From positions 1-31,820 of the forward strand of contig CAZDLO010000040.1 in assembly GCA_964506325.1 (NCBI GenBank): a stretch of 31,820 nt of DNA, given 5' to 3'. The DNA comes from CAINVV01 sp964506325. GTDB taxonomy: Bacteria > Bacteroidota > Bacteroidia > Bacteroidales > Prolixibacteraceae. Shown in pieces: positions 8,326-15,576 of the stretch. The notes beneath the pieces were generated by a model. That model saw nothing but the letters and a program-made list of their open reading frames with translations, was not told where the DNA came from and did not search any database. The position numbers were made by a program, and so were the translations under genes. Each line of letters opens with the position of its first letter. Within the stretch, counting starts at the first letter, position 1.

Positions 8326-9342
8326 TTAGTGCCTTCTGGCCGAAGAATCTCTGCATGTCAAGGACGTCTGCAGTACAGTACTTTGCACAAATGAAGGATC
8401 TTCCTTTCTCCTGAAAAATAGTTCTGCCGCCTTTATCCCGATTTCCCTGGTCGGGTGTACAACTGAAGTAAGTTCAGGCGAAGAAAAGGAGGCATGAAAT
8501 TCATCCACAAAACCTACTAAGCCAATCTCTTCAGGTATTTTATACCCCCTTTTTTTCAACTCCTTCATCACAGCAAAAATTACCAGGTCATTAATTCCGG
8601 TAAAGGCGTCTGGAGGATCAGGCAGTGCAAGTAATTCATTGGTTATTCTGATAGCGTCTTCAATTTGCATGTTGCAGGTACGCAATAATTCAGGATCAAA
8701 TTTTAATCCGGAATTCTTCAGTCCGGACAGATAGCCTTCGACTCTTTCCTTTGAAATATTCAGGTGCTCCGGACCAGATATAAAGGCAATACGTTTGTAT
8801 CCCCTGTCGTGCAAATGCCCGATAATCTGAATTACCGCATTTTTGTTGTCCACTTCTACAACAGGAACTTCTCCTGCCATACAGACGCGGTCAAAGAACA
8901 CCAGCGGAATTTCATTTTCGATTAATTGTTTAAAATGGTCATAGTTGTCTGTCTCACTGCTAAGGCAGACAATAAGTCCGTCGACCCTGGCTTTCAATAG
9001 ATTAGAAACTGATTCTATCTCCTTTTCCATCGATTCGCCGGAGGATGCCAGCAGAATGAAATGTCCCATGGATTTTGCATAGGACTCAATTCCTGAAATG
9101 ATGGAGGAATAGAAATGCGTTACAAGGTCAGGAACAATAACACCGATCATGTGCGTCTCCTGTTTCAGTAAGCCCATGGCCAGGGGATTGGGAGTATAGT
9201 TTCTGGATGCTGCAAGTTCCTGAACCTTTCTGGTCAATTCAGGGCTGATATCAGGATGGTTCTTCAGCGCCCTGGAAACTGTTGAAATTGAGATGCTCAG
9301 TTCTGTGGCGAGATCTTTTAACGACAGGTGTCTCTTGGACAT
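8326..9342 (-). CDS. LacI family transcriptional regulator, probably of fucose genes
   Basis: This 338-residue protein has an N-terminal LacI helix-turn-helix (SLKDLATELSISISTVSRAL, then NYTPNPLAMGL as the hinge helix) and a periplasmic-binding-protein-like sensor domain starting at HMIGVIVPDL, ending in the typical GLVGFVDE and TSVVHPTREIG segments. The start is ATG 9342 (MSKRHLSLKD). A longer open frame to 9435 adds 31 residues unlike any LacI N-terminus and is rejected. The gene is divergent from the fucose permease with a 233-base spacer holding small palindromes, the usual layout for local control. That its effector is L-fucose or a derivative is inference from position. Confidence 0.92.
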   Translation of the reverse strand: MSKRHLSLKDLATELSISISTVSRALKNHPDISPELTRKVQELAASRNYTPNPLAMGLLKQETHMIGVIVPDLVTHFYSSIISGIESYAKSMGHFILLASSGESMEKEIESVSNLLKARVDGLIVCLSSETDNYDHFKQLIENEIPLVFFDRVCMAGEVPVVEVDNKNAVIQIIGHLHDRGYKRIAFISGPEHLNISKERVEGYLSGLKNSGLKFDPELLRTCNMQIEDAIRITNELLALPDPPDAFTGINDLVIFAVMKELKKRGYKIPEEIGLVGFVDEFHASFSSPELTSVVHPTREIGIKAAELFFRRKEDPSFVQSTVLQTSLTCRDSSARRH

Positions 9343-9421
9343 ATAAAATGCAAAAATTGGTTGGATGAATTTACAAAACAATATGGATTGAGGCCAGGCA
9401 GTGAAACAGAGGAATGAAAAC

Positions 9422-9435
9422 ATGTTCCACAACAT
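9422..9435. promoter_or_regulatory. Inverted repeat in lacI-fucP spacer
   Basis: ATGTT-CCAC-AACAT is a perfect 5-bp inverted repeat with a 4-base centre, between the divergent LacI-type gene and the permease gene. It is a possible protein-binding site or minor hairpin; no second copy was seen near fucI or the fucosidases. Confidence 0.25.
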
Positions 9436-9504
9436 TTTTTTGGCTTCTCAATGCTGTGCCAGGCAAGTTTTATTTGGCAAAACGGAATAGTTTCGTGACT
9501 TTTG

Positions 9505-9514
9505 AAAAGCTTTT
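9505..9514. promoter_or_regulatory. Candidate LacI-family operator
   Basis: AAAAGCTTTT is a perfect 10-bp palindrome, 62 bases before the permease ATG and 163 bases from the LacI-type ATG. LacI-family operators are even palindromes with a central CG or GC, so the form fits. It is AT-rich, so chance occurrence is possible. Confidence 0.35.
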
Positions 9515-9575
9515 TGAAAATATAATCAATACTGACTGCAACTGAAGAAATCATTAAGGAACTTAATTTCGAACT

Positions 9576-10817
9576 ATGGAAACCAAACACAAACTAACAT
9601 CCAGAGAGTACCTAGTCCCCTTTATCCTCATAACTTTTTTGTTTTTCCTCTGGGGATTGGCCCACGGTATGGTAGATACCCTCGACAAACATTTTCAACA
9701 GATTCTTCAATTGAAAAAGTCGGAGTCAAGTTTGATCCAGTTCTCATTGTATGGTGCCTATTTTGGGATGGCAATACCTGCAGGGATGTTTATGAAGAGA
9801 TTTGGTTATAAAAAGGGGATTATCCTCGGGCTTCTGCTTTTTAGCACCGGTGCCCTGCTGATTGCAGGGACAACTTCCTTTGAGTCATTCTGGATATTTC
9901 TGAGTTGTTTGTTCCTGCTTGGCTGTGGATTGGCAACCCTTGAAACAGCCGCCAATCCATATACAACTAAACTTGGACCTAAGGATTCAGCTGCCATGCG
10001 AATCAATTTTTCCCAGTCCTTTAATGGTCTTGCCTGGGTTATTGGTCCTCTGATTGGCTTGTATATCTATGGCAATCAGAGTAATGTGGTAGGTGAAAAA
10101 CTGACATCCCTGATTTTGCCTATGGCCATAATTGGATTGGTTGTACTGGCTGTAGCAATGATATTTTTGCGGATGCCTTTGCCCGAGATTTCCGAAGAGG
10201 ATTCCGGACATCATGTTGCGATTGAGGATGACGGGGATAGCTTTCTGTCAGACAAGCCCCTGATCAAGCAATCTCATTTTGTACTGGGAGTCATAGCCCA
10301 ATTTTGCTATGTTGCTGCGCAGACAGGAATTTTCAGTTACCTGATTAATTTTGTCACAGATGAAAGCCAGTATCCGCGGTTTGATGTGAAAAACGGACCT
10401 TACTTCCTTTCCATTGGATTTGCACTGTTCATGGTCGGCCGTATGTCAGGCAGTTTCCTGATGGGATACTTCAAGCCCGCCAGTATACTGGCCATCTATT
10501 CTGCCCTTTGCGTCCTTCTGCTACCCGTAGTCAGCCTGAATTTTGGCTGGATATCCCTGATTTCCCTGTATGCAATTTTCTTTTTTATGTCCATAATGTT
10601 CCCTACCATATTTGCGCTTGGAATCAAAGATCTGGGTTCAGAGACTAAAAGAGCTTCCTCTTACATTGTAATGGCAATTGTAGGGGGGGCTTTATTTCCT
10701 CCTTTAATGGGTTTAATTTCAGATCACTATACGATGTCAACCGGTTTCTTCACCCCGATCCCATTGTTCCTGTTTATTCTCTATTATGCATTGAAAGGTT
10801 ATCAGATAAAGGCATGA
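9576..10817 (+). CDS. fucP: L-fucose:H+ symporter (FucP-type MFS permease)
   Basis: This 413-residue inner-membrane protein has about twelve hydrophobic helices and belongs to the FHS family of the major facilitator superfamily. In E. coli FucP the proton and sugar carriers are Asp46 and Glu135. Here Asp34 (in GMVDTLDKHFQQ) and Glu123 (in GLATLETAANPY) occupy the same places with an identical offset of 12, which supports transport of L-fucose or a similar sugar by proton symport. The cytoplasmic loop between the two six-helix halves is the acidic stretch near residues 205-230. It is divergent from the LacI-type regulator and followed by the mutarotase after 150 bases. Related FHS permeases can carry L-galactose or D-arabinose too. 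Confidence 0.93.
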   Translation: METKHKLTSREYLVPFILITFLFFLWGLAHGMVDTLDKHFQQILQLKKSESSLIQFSLYGAYFGMAIPAGMFMKRFGYKKGIILGLLLFSTGALLIAGTTSFESFWIFLSCLFLLGCGLATLETAANPYTTKLGPKDSAAMRINFSQSFNGLAWVIGPLIGLYIYGNQSNVVGEKLTSLILPMAIIGLVVLAVAMIFLRMPLPEISEEDSGHHVAIEDDGDSFLSDKPLIKQSHFVLGVIAQFCYVAAQTGIFSYLINFVTDESQYPRFDVKNGPYFLSIGFALFMVGRMSGSFLMGYFKPASILAIYSALCVLLLPVVSLNFGWISLISLYAIFFFMSIMFPTIFALGIKDLGSETKRASSYIVMAIVGGALFPPLMGLISDHYTMSTGFFTPIPLFLFILYYALKGYQIKA

Positions 10818-10967
10818 TAACAGGGAGGGGAGACCTTGGATATGAAGCATGAGATAGTAGTTCATCTGCTTGCATTCCTTGCAGACTGAGACTTTGGCTG
10901 CTTTGAAAGGCCTTGAAAGAATGTTTGGGTTGAGGAGTTAAGTAAAACCAGCTATTTAAAATACTAC

Positions 10968-11321
10968 ATGGAAAGTCTGTTCAAAAGATATTGCAAAACC
11001 TTGGCTCTCAAGGATGATCCACGGCTAATTGAAGAATATAAAAAAGTCCATGCCAAGGGTGCTGTCTGGCCTGAAATAACAGCAGGAATGCGCGAAACCG
11101 GAATTATTGACATGGAAATTTACTGTTTAGGCAACAAGTTATTCATGATTATGGATACCGTCCCCGGATTCGATCATGACGCAGCCATGAAGGAGCTTGC
11201 GGAAAAACCGAAGCAAAGCGAATGGGAAGCCTTTGTGTCGAGGTTTCAGCAGACTTCAGCCGAAGCGACTGCTGATGAAAAGTGGCAATTAATGGAAAGG
11301 ATCTTCAAACTGGACAATTAG
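10968..11321 (+). CDS. L-rhamnose/L-fucose mutarotase family protein
   Basis: This 117-residue protein belongs to the RhaM (DUF718) family, small dimeric enzymes that interconvert alpha and beta anomers of 6-deoxy-L-sugars so that the isomerase receives its preferred form. The conserved pair Tyr24 and His28 in EEYKKVHAKGAVWPEI has the same spacing as Tyr18 and His22 of E. coli RhaM, followed by the WPEI segment and MEIYCLGNKLFMIM. It is slightly longer than RhaM (104 residues). Its position right after the permease suggests L-fucose, not L-rhamnose, as the substrate; that is inference. A strong hairpin terminator lies 84 bases after the stop. Confidence 0.88.
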   Translation: MESLFKRYCKTLALKDDPRLIEEYKKVHAKGAVWPEITAGMRETGIIDMEIYCLGNKLFMIMDTVPGFDHDAAMKELAEKPKQSEWEAFVSRFQQTSAEATADEKWQLMERIFKLDN

Positions 11322-11657
11322 CAGTTAAATTAGGCCTCACGGGATTTTGTGCAGCAGAGATCAGTAACCCTTCATTGTTGTGTTTAACAACATTTTTTGC
11401 TAATGCAAAGGTTTGCGGAAACCTTTGCGCTATTTTTCTTGATCCGGACTATTTGTTTGAATTGTTTTTGTGTTAATCTTTGTATGTATGAGATTGTTCA
11501 GCACCCGGTATTTGTTAGTTGAAAGTGCAGATGATTTCATAGGAACTAAGTCCAGGCAGATAATTTATCAATCGGAATTTCCATCCCGTTTGCCTGCGCA
11601 AATAAGCATCGCTTATATACGATTCAATGGAGGAGACAGAAAACAAATTACTTACAC
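11322..11657. other. Intergenic region between mutarotase and epimerase genes
   Basis: This 336-base spacer carries the terminator at 11405-11437 and, further on, a weak promoter-like TAATCTTTG near 11474-11482, which has three bases where the consensus has two. TTTG boxes at 11452-11455 and 11456-11459 stand 18 and 14 bases upstream of it. If used, it would give a leader of about 170 bases for the epimerase gene. No coding frame in it looks real. Confidence 0.45.
11405..11437 (+). terminator. Intrinsic terminator after the mutarotase gene
   Basis: A perfect 10-bp stem, GCAAAGGTTT (11405-11414) with AAACCTTTGC (11419-11428), closes a 4-base GCGG loop and is followed by GCTATTTTT. The stem is strong and the T tract modest. 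It ends the permease-mutarotase unit and separates it from the epimerase gene. Confidence 0.8.
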
Positions 11658-12632
11658 ATGAAAAAAATTGTTGTTGCCGGAGCCGGTGGATTCATCGGTG
11701 GCCATCTGACCAGAAAGCTGAAGGATTTGGGGCATGACGTTCGTGGCGTGGATAAGAAGCCAATGAACCAATGGTATCAGGTTCACGCAGATGTTGATAA
11801 CCTTGTCCTTGATCTTAACATCAAAGACAATTGCTACACAGCGCTGAATGGTTTCAATGAGGTTTTTAATCTTGCTGCTGATATGGGAGGCATGGGTTTT
11901 ATCGAAAAGCACAAGGCCGAATGCATGCTGAGCGTTTTAATCAATACACATTTGCTGATGGCTTCCCGTGATCTCGGTGTTGATCGCTTCTTTTATGCTT
12001 CCTCAGCCTGTGTCTACAATGGAGACAAACAACAGGATGTGCACAATCCTGGTTTGAAGGAGGCCGATGCTTATCCTGCCCAGGCCGAGGATGGCTATGG
12101 ATGGGAGAAATTGTTCTCAGAAAGAATGTGCCGACATTTCCGTGAAGATTTCGGTATAAATACTCGTGTAGCACGATTCCATAATGTTTACGGACCCCAC
12201 GGAACCTGGGATGGCGGCCGTGAAAAGGCACCGGCAGCCATGTGCCGAAAAGTGCTTGAAGCAGAAATGTATGGGAAAGATGAGATTAGCATATGGGGTG
12301 ATGGGGAGCAAACCCGCAGCTTCATGTATATTACCGATTGCGTGGAGGGAATTCTTAAAATCATGTACAGCGATATAGTTGAGCCAATCAACCTGGGAAG
12401 CAGTGAAATGGTTTCAATAAATCAACTTGTCAGTATTGTTGAGAAAATTGCTGAAATCAAGCTGAAAAGAACCTATGATCTTGACGCTCCCAAAGGCGTC
12501 CGCGGTCGGAACAGTGATAATGCCATGATCCTCGATCTGTTGGGTTGGGAGCCCAGTTTACCACTGGCAGCAGGGATGAAGGAAACTTACGATTGGATCA
12601 AGACACAAATTATTACTGGTGGCATAAAATAG
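11658..12632 (+). CDS. GDP-mannose 3,5-epimerase (GME-type)
   Basis: This 324-residue extended-SDR enzyme closely follows the plant GDP-mannose 3,5-epimerase, which makes GDP-L-galactose and GDP-L-gulose from GDP-D-mannose. It has the NAD-binding GAGGFIGG (8-15), the GME hallmark NLAADMGGMGFI (71-82), catalytic Cys118 in SSACVY, the Tyr147/Lys151 pair in YGWEK, the second acid/base Lys190 in GGREKAPAA, and the C-terminal PKGVRGRNSDN. All catalytic residues are present, so the chemistry is likely intact. The ordinary alternative is another sugar-nucleotide epimerase, but the ADMGGMGF and GGREKAPAA motifs are specific. It stands before the nucleotidyltransferase/kinase-like gene, with a 141-base spacer. 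Its product would feed L-galactose-type residues into a surface glycan. Confidence 0.88.
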   Translation: MKKIVVAGAGGFIGGHLTRKLKDLGHDVRGVDKKPMNQWYQVHADVDNLVLDLNIKDNCYTALNGFNEVFNLAADMGGMGFIEKHKAECMLSVLINTHLLMASRDLGVDRFFYASSACVYNGDKQQDVHNPGLKEADAYPAQAEDGYGWEKLFSERMCRHFREDFGINTRVARFHNVYGPHGTWDGGREKAPAAMCRKVLEAEMYGKDEISIWGDGEQTRSFMYITDCVEGILKIMYSDIVEPINLGSSEMVSINQLVSIVEKIAEIKLKRTYDLDAPKGVRGRNSDNAMILDLLGWEPSLPLAAGMKETYDWIKTQIITGGIK

Positions 12633-12677
12633 CTGGTGAGAAATTACGGCAATCACCCAATAGATGGACTGCTGCTA

Positions 12678-12719
12678 TTTTTGAGGGATAAGACTACGGC
12701 CATAGGCAACCCTCAAAAA
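12678..12719. repeat. Inverted repeat before the nucleotidyltransferase gene
   Basis: TTTTTGAGGG (12678-12687) and CCCTCAAAAA (12710-12719) form a perfect 10-bp inverted repeat; the 22-base loop contains a small GCC-ATA-GGC hairpin. The T run is on the left and the A run on the right, so it does not have the form of an intrinsic terminator in either direction. It could be a leader RNA structure or a protein-binding site. Confidence 0.5.
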
Positions 12720-12773
12720 GCAAGAACCCGGCATTCGTGTGGATAAAATTTGTAGGACTAATGTGGATAATCC

Positions 12774-13910
12774 ATGAACAATAGAAAAGTATTGGTGAGC
12801 GGATGTTATGACTTACTTCATGCCGGGCATGTCGCCTTTTTTAAATCAGCATCGAATTTTGGGAAGTTGTATGTTAGCATAGGCAAGGACGAGAACATCT
12901 TCCGGTTAAAGGGTAAAAAACCATACTTTTCTCAGGACGAAAGAGCCTATATGGTGGGAGCCGTTAAATACGTTTCTGAAGCGTTTGTAGCTTCCGGTGA
13001 GGGTATGCTCGATTTTGAGGAGGATATGAAACGCATTAAACCCGATTATTTTGTTGTTAATTCAGATGGTTATACTGAAGGGAAAAAGCGCCTTTGCGAT
13101 GAAAACAAGGTCGAATTGGTTGTGCTGGAACGAATCCCTGAAGAAGGACTTCCTGAAAGGTCGAGCTCACAGTCAAAAAAGGATCTTGGTATTCCTTACC
13201 GTTTGTGCCTGGCAGGTGGATGGATGGACCAGCCATGGGTCTCGCAATTTCACCATGGCTCATGTGTTGTAGTACAAATCTGCCCGGATATTGATTTCAG
13301 CGACCGTTCGGGGATGGCTACAAGTTCACGAAAGATTGCCATGGAATTGTGGGGGAACAATTTCCCTGCCGGGGATCTGGTTCGCAATGCCCAACTTCTT
13401 TTTGGTGCAGAGAACCCGCCCGGTTCAGAATATATTTCCGGTTCGCAGGATCAGCTTGGGATTTTATTGCCGGGTGCAAACAGGCTGGATTATGACGGGA
13501 AATTCTGGCCGTGCCATATTGAATCAATTGTCGATCCAGGCACCTGTGAATGGTTGTCCGGTGTGTTGCAACTTGTTCCGCTGTCACCTCGCCCTGAAGG
13601 ATACAACCCATTGGTTGAGAAATTCCTTTCTGTTGAAAACGTAGGGAGACTCGGGAAAGCCGGCGAATTGTGCTGGGAGGGAATTGAAGAACGCAATATT
13701 CAAAAACTGGGAGAAGGAATGAAACAAACATTTCTTTGCTGGAGGAAGATGCTTCCCAACACCGTGCCTGACTGGGTTTTGGAAGAACTGGAAAGCAATT
13801 GGTTTCCGTTTTATCCCGGCGCTATAACTTCCGGAAGCGGTGGGGGGTATATTATTGTAGCCTCTGAAAGAGAAATTCCAGGGGCCTTGAAAATAAAGGT
13901 AAAATATTAA
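12774..13910 (+). CDS. Fused cytidylyltransferase-like / GHMP-kinase-like protein, nucleotide-sugar enzyme
   Basis: This 378-residue protein joins two domains. Residues 1-137 are a TagD/HldE-like nucleotidyltransferase with the HAGH signature (16-19), the KKPYFSQDERAYMV helix and the distal ERSSSQSKK motif (about 129-136), so it probably transfers a nucleotide onto a sugar phosphate. Residues 140-378 resemble fucokinase-type GHMP kinases: RLCLAGGWMD (143-152), a phosphate-loop-like DRSGMATSS (177-185), SGSQDQ (222-227) and glycine-rich TSGSGGGYIIVA (352-363). The kinase part is short, with only about 25 residues between its first two motifs where GHMP kinases usually have 70 or more, so activity is uncertain. 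Sugar, nucleotide and pathway are unknown. The neighbouring GDP-mannose 3,5-epimerase and fucose genes point to an L-sugar. I do not recognise a characterised protein with this order of domains. Confidence 0.7.
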   Translation: MNNRKVLVSGCYDLLHAGHVAFFKSASNFGKLYVSIGKDENIFRLKGKKPYFSQDERAYMVGAVKYVSEAFVASGEGMLDFEEDMKRIKPDYFVVNSDGYTEGKKRLCDENKVELVVLERIPEEGLPERSSSQSKKDLGIPYRLCLAGGWMDQPWVSQFHHGSCVVVQICPDIDFSDRSGMATSSRKIAMELWGNNFPAGDLVRNAQLLFGAENPPGSEYISGSQDQLGILLPGANRLDYDGKFWPCHIESIVDPGTCEWLSGVLQLVPLSPRPEGYNPLVEKFLSVENVGRLGKAGELCWEGIEERNIQKLGEGMKQTFLCWRKMLPNTVPDWVLEELESNWFPFYPGAITSGSGGGYIIVASEREIPGALKIKVKY

Positions 13911-14154
13911 GAAATACAGGATGCTGTTTCCCAGGTAGCCGCATATTGACCTGTTTCACATTCCATCCGGGGTGAATAGCTTGCAGGGAATAAGCGGATA
14001 CAAGTGTTGTAGAATCCTGTATGAATTCATTCCGGTTTTGCTGAATGGCTGCATGTTGAAAATTATTAATTACTTGACTGTCAGTATTTTGAGATAATAA
14101 GAATTGAATGTCAATGTTATCAATGAAAAAGCATACCTAATCTGTTAATATTCC

Positions 14155-15529
14155 ATGAAACGCAGAGAACTGATAAAATCGACTGCTGCGCTCTCCCTGG
14201 CACCCTTTGTTCCATTGAGCGCAGTTGCATTGGCCGGAAAATTGCCTGATTCCGGGAGTAAGGAACAATCATCTGGGATACCAAGATTTGGTGACGGGCG
14301 TGACTGGTTTTTCTCCAGGCGTTACGGAATGTTTGTTCATTGGGGTTTGTATTCCATACCCGGTTGGCACGAGCAGCATCAATGGAGGGCCAGGGTGCCC
14401 AGGGAAGAATATGTAAAACTTGCTGGTCAATGGAATCCTGAAAAATTCAATCCGGAGGAATGGCTTGACCTGATGGAGGAGTCAGGTATGGAATACATTA
14501 CAATCACCACCAAACATCATGATGGTTTTTGCCTGTGGGACAGCCGGCAGACCAGGTTTAATACAATGAACACCCCCTACAGAAAAGATGTAATCGGAAT
14601 GCTGTCAGATGCCTGTCACAGGCGAAAATTGCCATTGTGCCTTTATTACTCCATCGCCGACTGGAACCATCCCAATTACCCCAACATGGGCAGGCACCAT
14701 GAGTTGCCACCTCAGCCAAAGGATACCCCTGACTGGGACAAATACATGATATTCCTCAGGGAACAGGTGAAGGAACTTTGTACCAATTATGGTGAAATTC
14801 ATGGGTTCTNNNNNNNNNNTTAATGAGATGATTCGTAAGCTTCAGCCTAAGGCCGTTATCAACAACCGCGGATTTGATGACGGAGACTTTGGTACACCGG
14901 AACGTGATTACGATAACGCAGCTTCGGAGGCAAAAAGATTTGATAAACCTGTTGAGGCCTGTCAATCAGTCGGAATGGAGAGTTGGGGATTCAAAAAGGA
15001 TGAGGATTATTATTCAGACAGGCACCTGATAGGCAGTATCGACAGATATCTTGCCAGGGATGCCAACTACTTGCTGAATGTTGGTCCGACCGGGGAAGGA
15101 GTAATTCCCCAAAAGGCTGCTCTTATCCTGAAAAGAATTGGTCAGTGGAAGAAATCGGTAGATCAGTCATTTCAGGATGTCGGAAACCACAACGACAGCG
15201 TTAATATCCCGGGAGTAATTTCAACCCAAAGGGACAATACTCTGTATGTTCATTTAAATAAGATTCCTGCCGGTAACGGCCTTAAGCTTAAGCCAGTCAA
15301 TGTATTGCCGGTCAGGGCCACTTTGCTGAATGATGGCACTCCAATCGACTGCCTTGTAAATGTTTGCCCCAGCGACCATGCCTCCCAACAGCCTTTTCTT
15401 CGGCTCAGAAATCTGCCTGTTAACGAAATGGCCAATACAGTGCTGGTTGCCAGGCTGGATTTTGACAGGCCCCTGGACCAGATTGTTCTGGCAAAGCAGA
15501 ATCCGGAGTCCGGCGAATTAGCCAAATAA
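14155..15529 (+). CDS. GH29 alpha-L-fucosidase, Tat-type signal, interrupted by an assembly gap
   Basis: This exported glycoside hydrolase would remove terminal alpha-L-fucose from glycans. The N-terminus MKRRELIKSTAALSLAPFVP has the twin-arginine pattern RRxLIK followed by a hydrophobic stretch, a Tat signal. GH29 landmarks are RYGMFVHWGLYS, the paired histidines in TTKHHDGFCLWDS, and NYLLNVGPTGEG towards the end. Ten N at 14810-14819 split the gene: the first part ends NYGEIHGF plus a T, and the second resumes in another frame at NEMIRKLQP. The frames rejoin if the true missing length is a multiple of three, so this is a sequencing gap, not a frameshift. The nucleophile Asp of this family falls in the missing stretch. 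The C-terminal ~100 residues form the usual beta domain. A second GH29 gene follows after 47 bases. Confidence 0.88.
14810..14819. other. Assembly gap (10 N)
   Basis: Ten undetermined bases inside the first fucosidase gene. The reading frame before and after the gap can only be joined if the real missing length is divisible by three, so 10 is a placeholder. In related GH29 proteins about 12-20 residues separate the two flanking motifs, including the catalytic Asp. Confidence 0.95.
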
Positions 15530-15576
15530 ATGCATCCAGTTATTTCAAGTTAATAACAACTATAAATCCAGTTCAG

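Noticed and set aside
9343..9435. N-terminal extension of the LacI-family protein
   Set aside because: The extra 31 residues are hydrophobic and unlike the family, whose proteins start just before the helix-turn-helix, as at ATG 9342.
13318..13731. Minus-strand open frame of 137 codons opposite the nucleotidyltransferase/kinase gene
   Set aside because: No recognisable motif, and the plus strand carries clear GHMP-like motifs through the same stretch.
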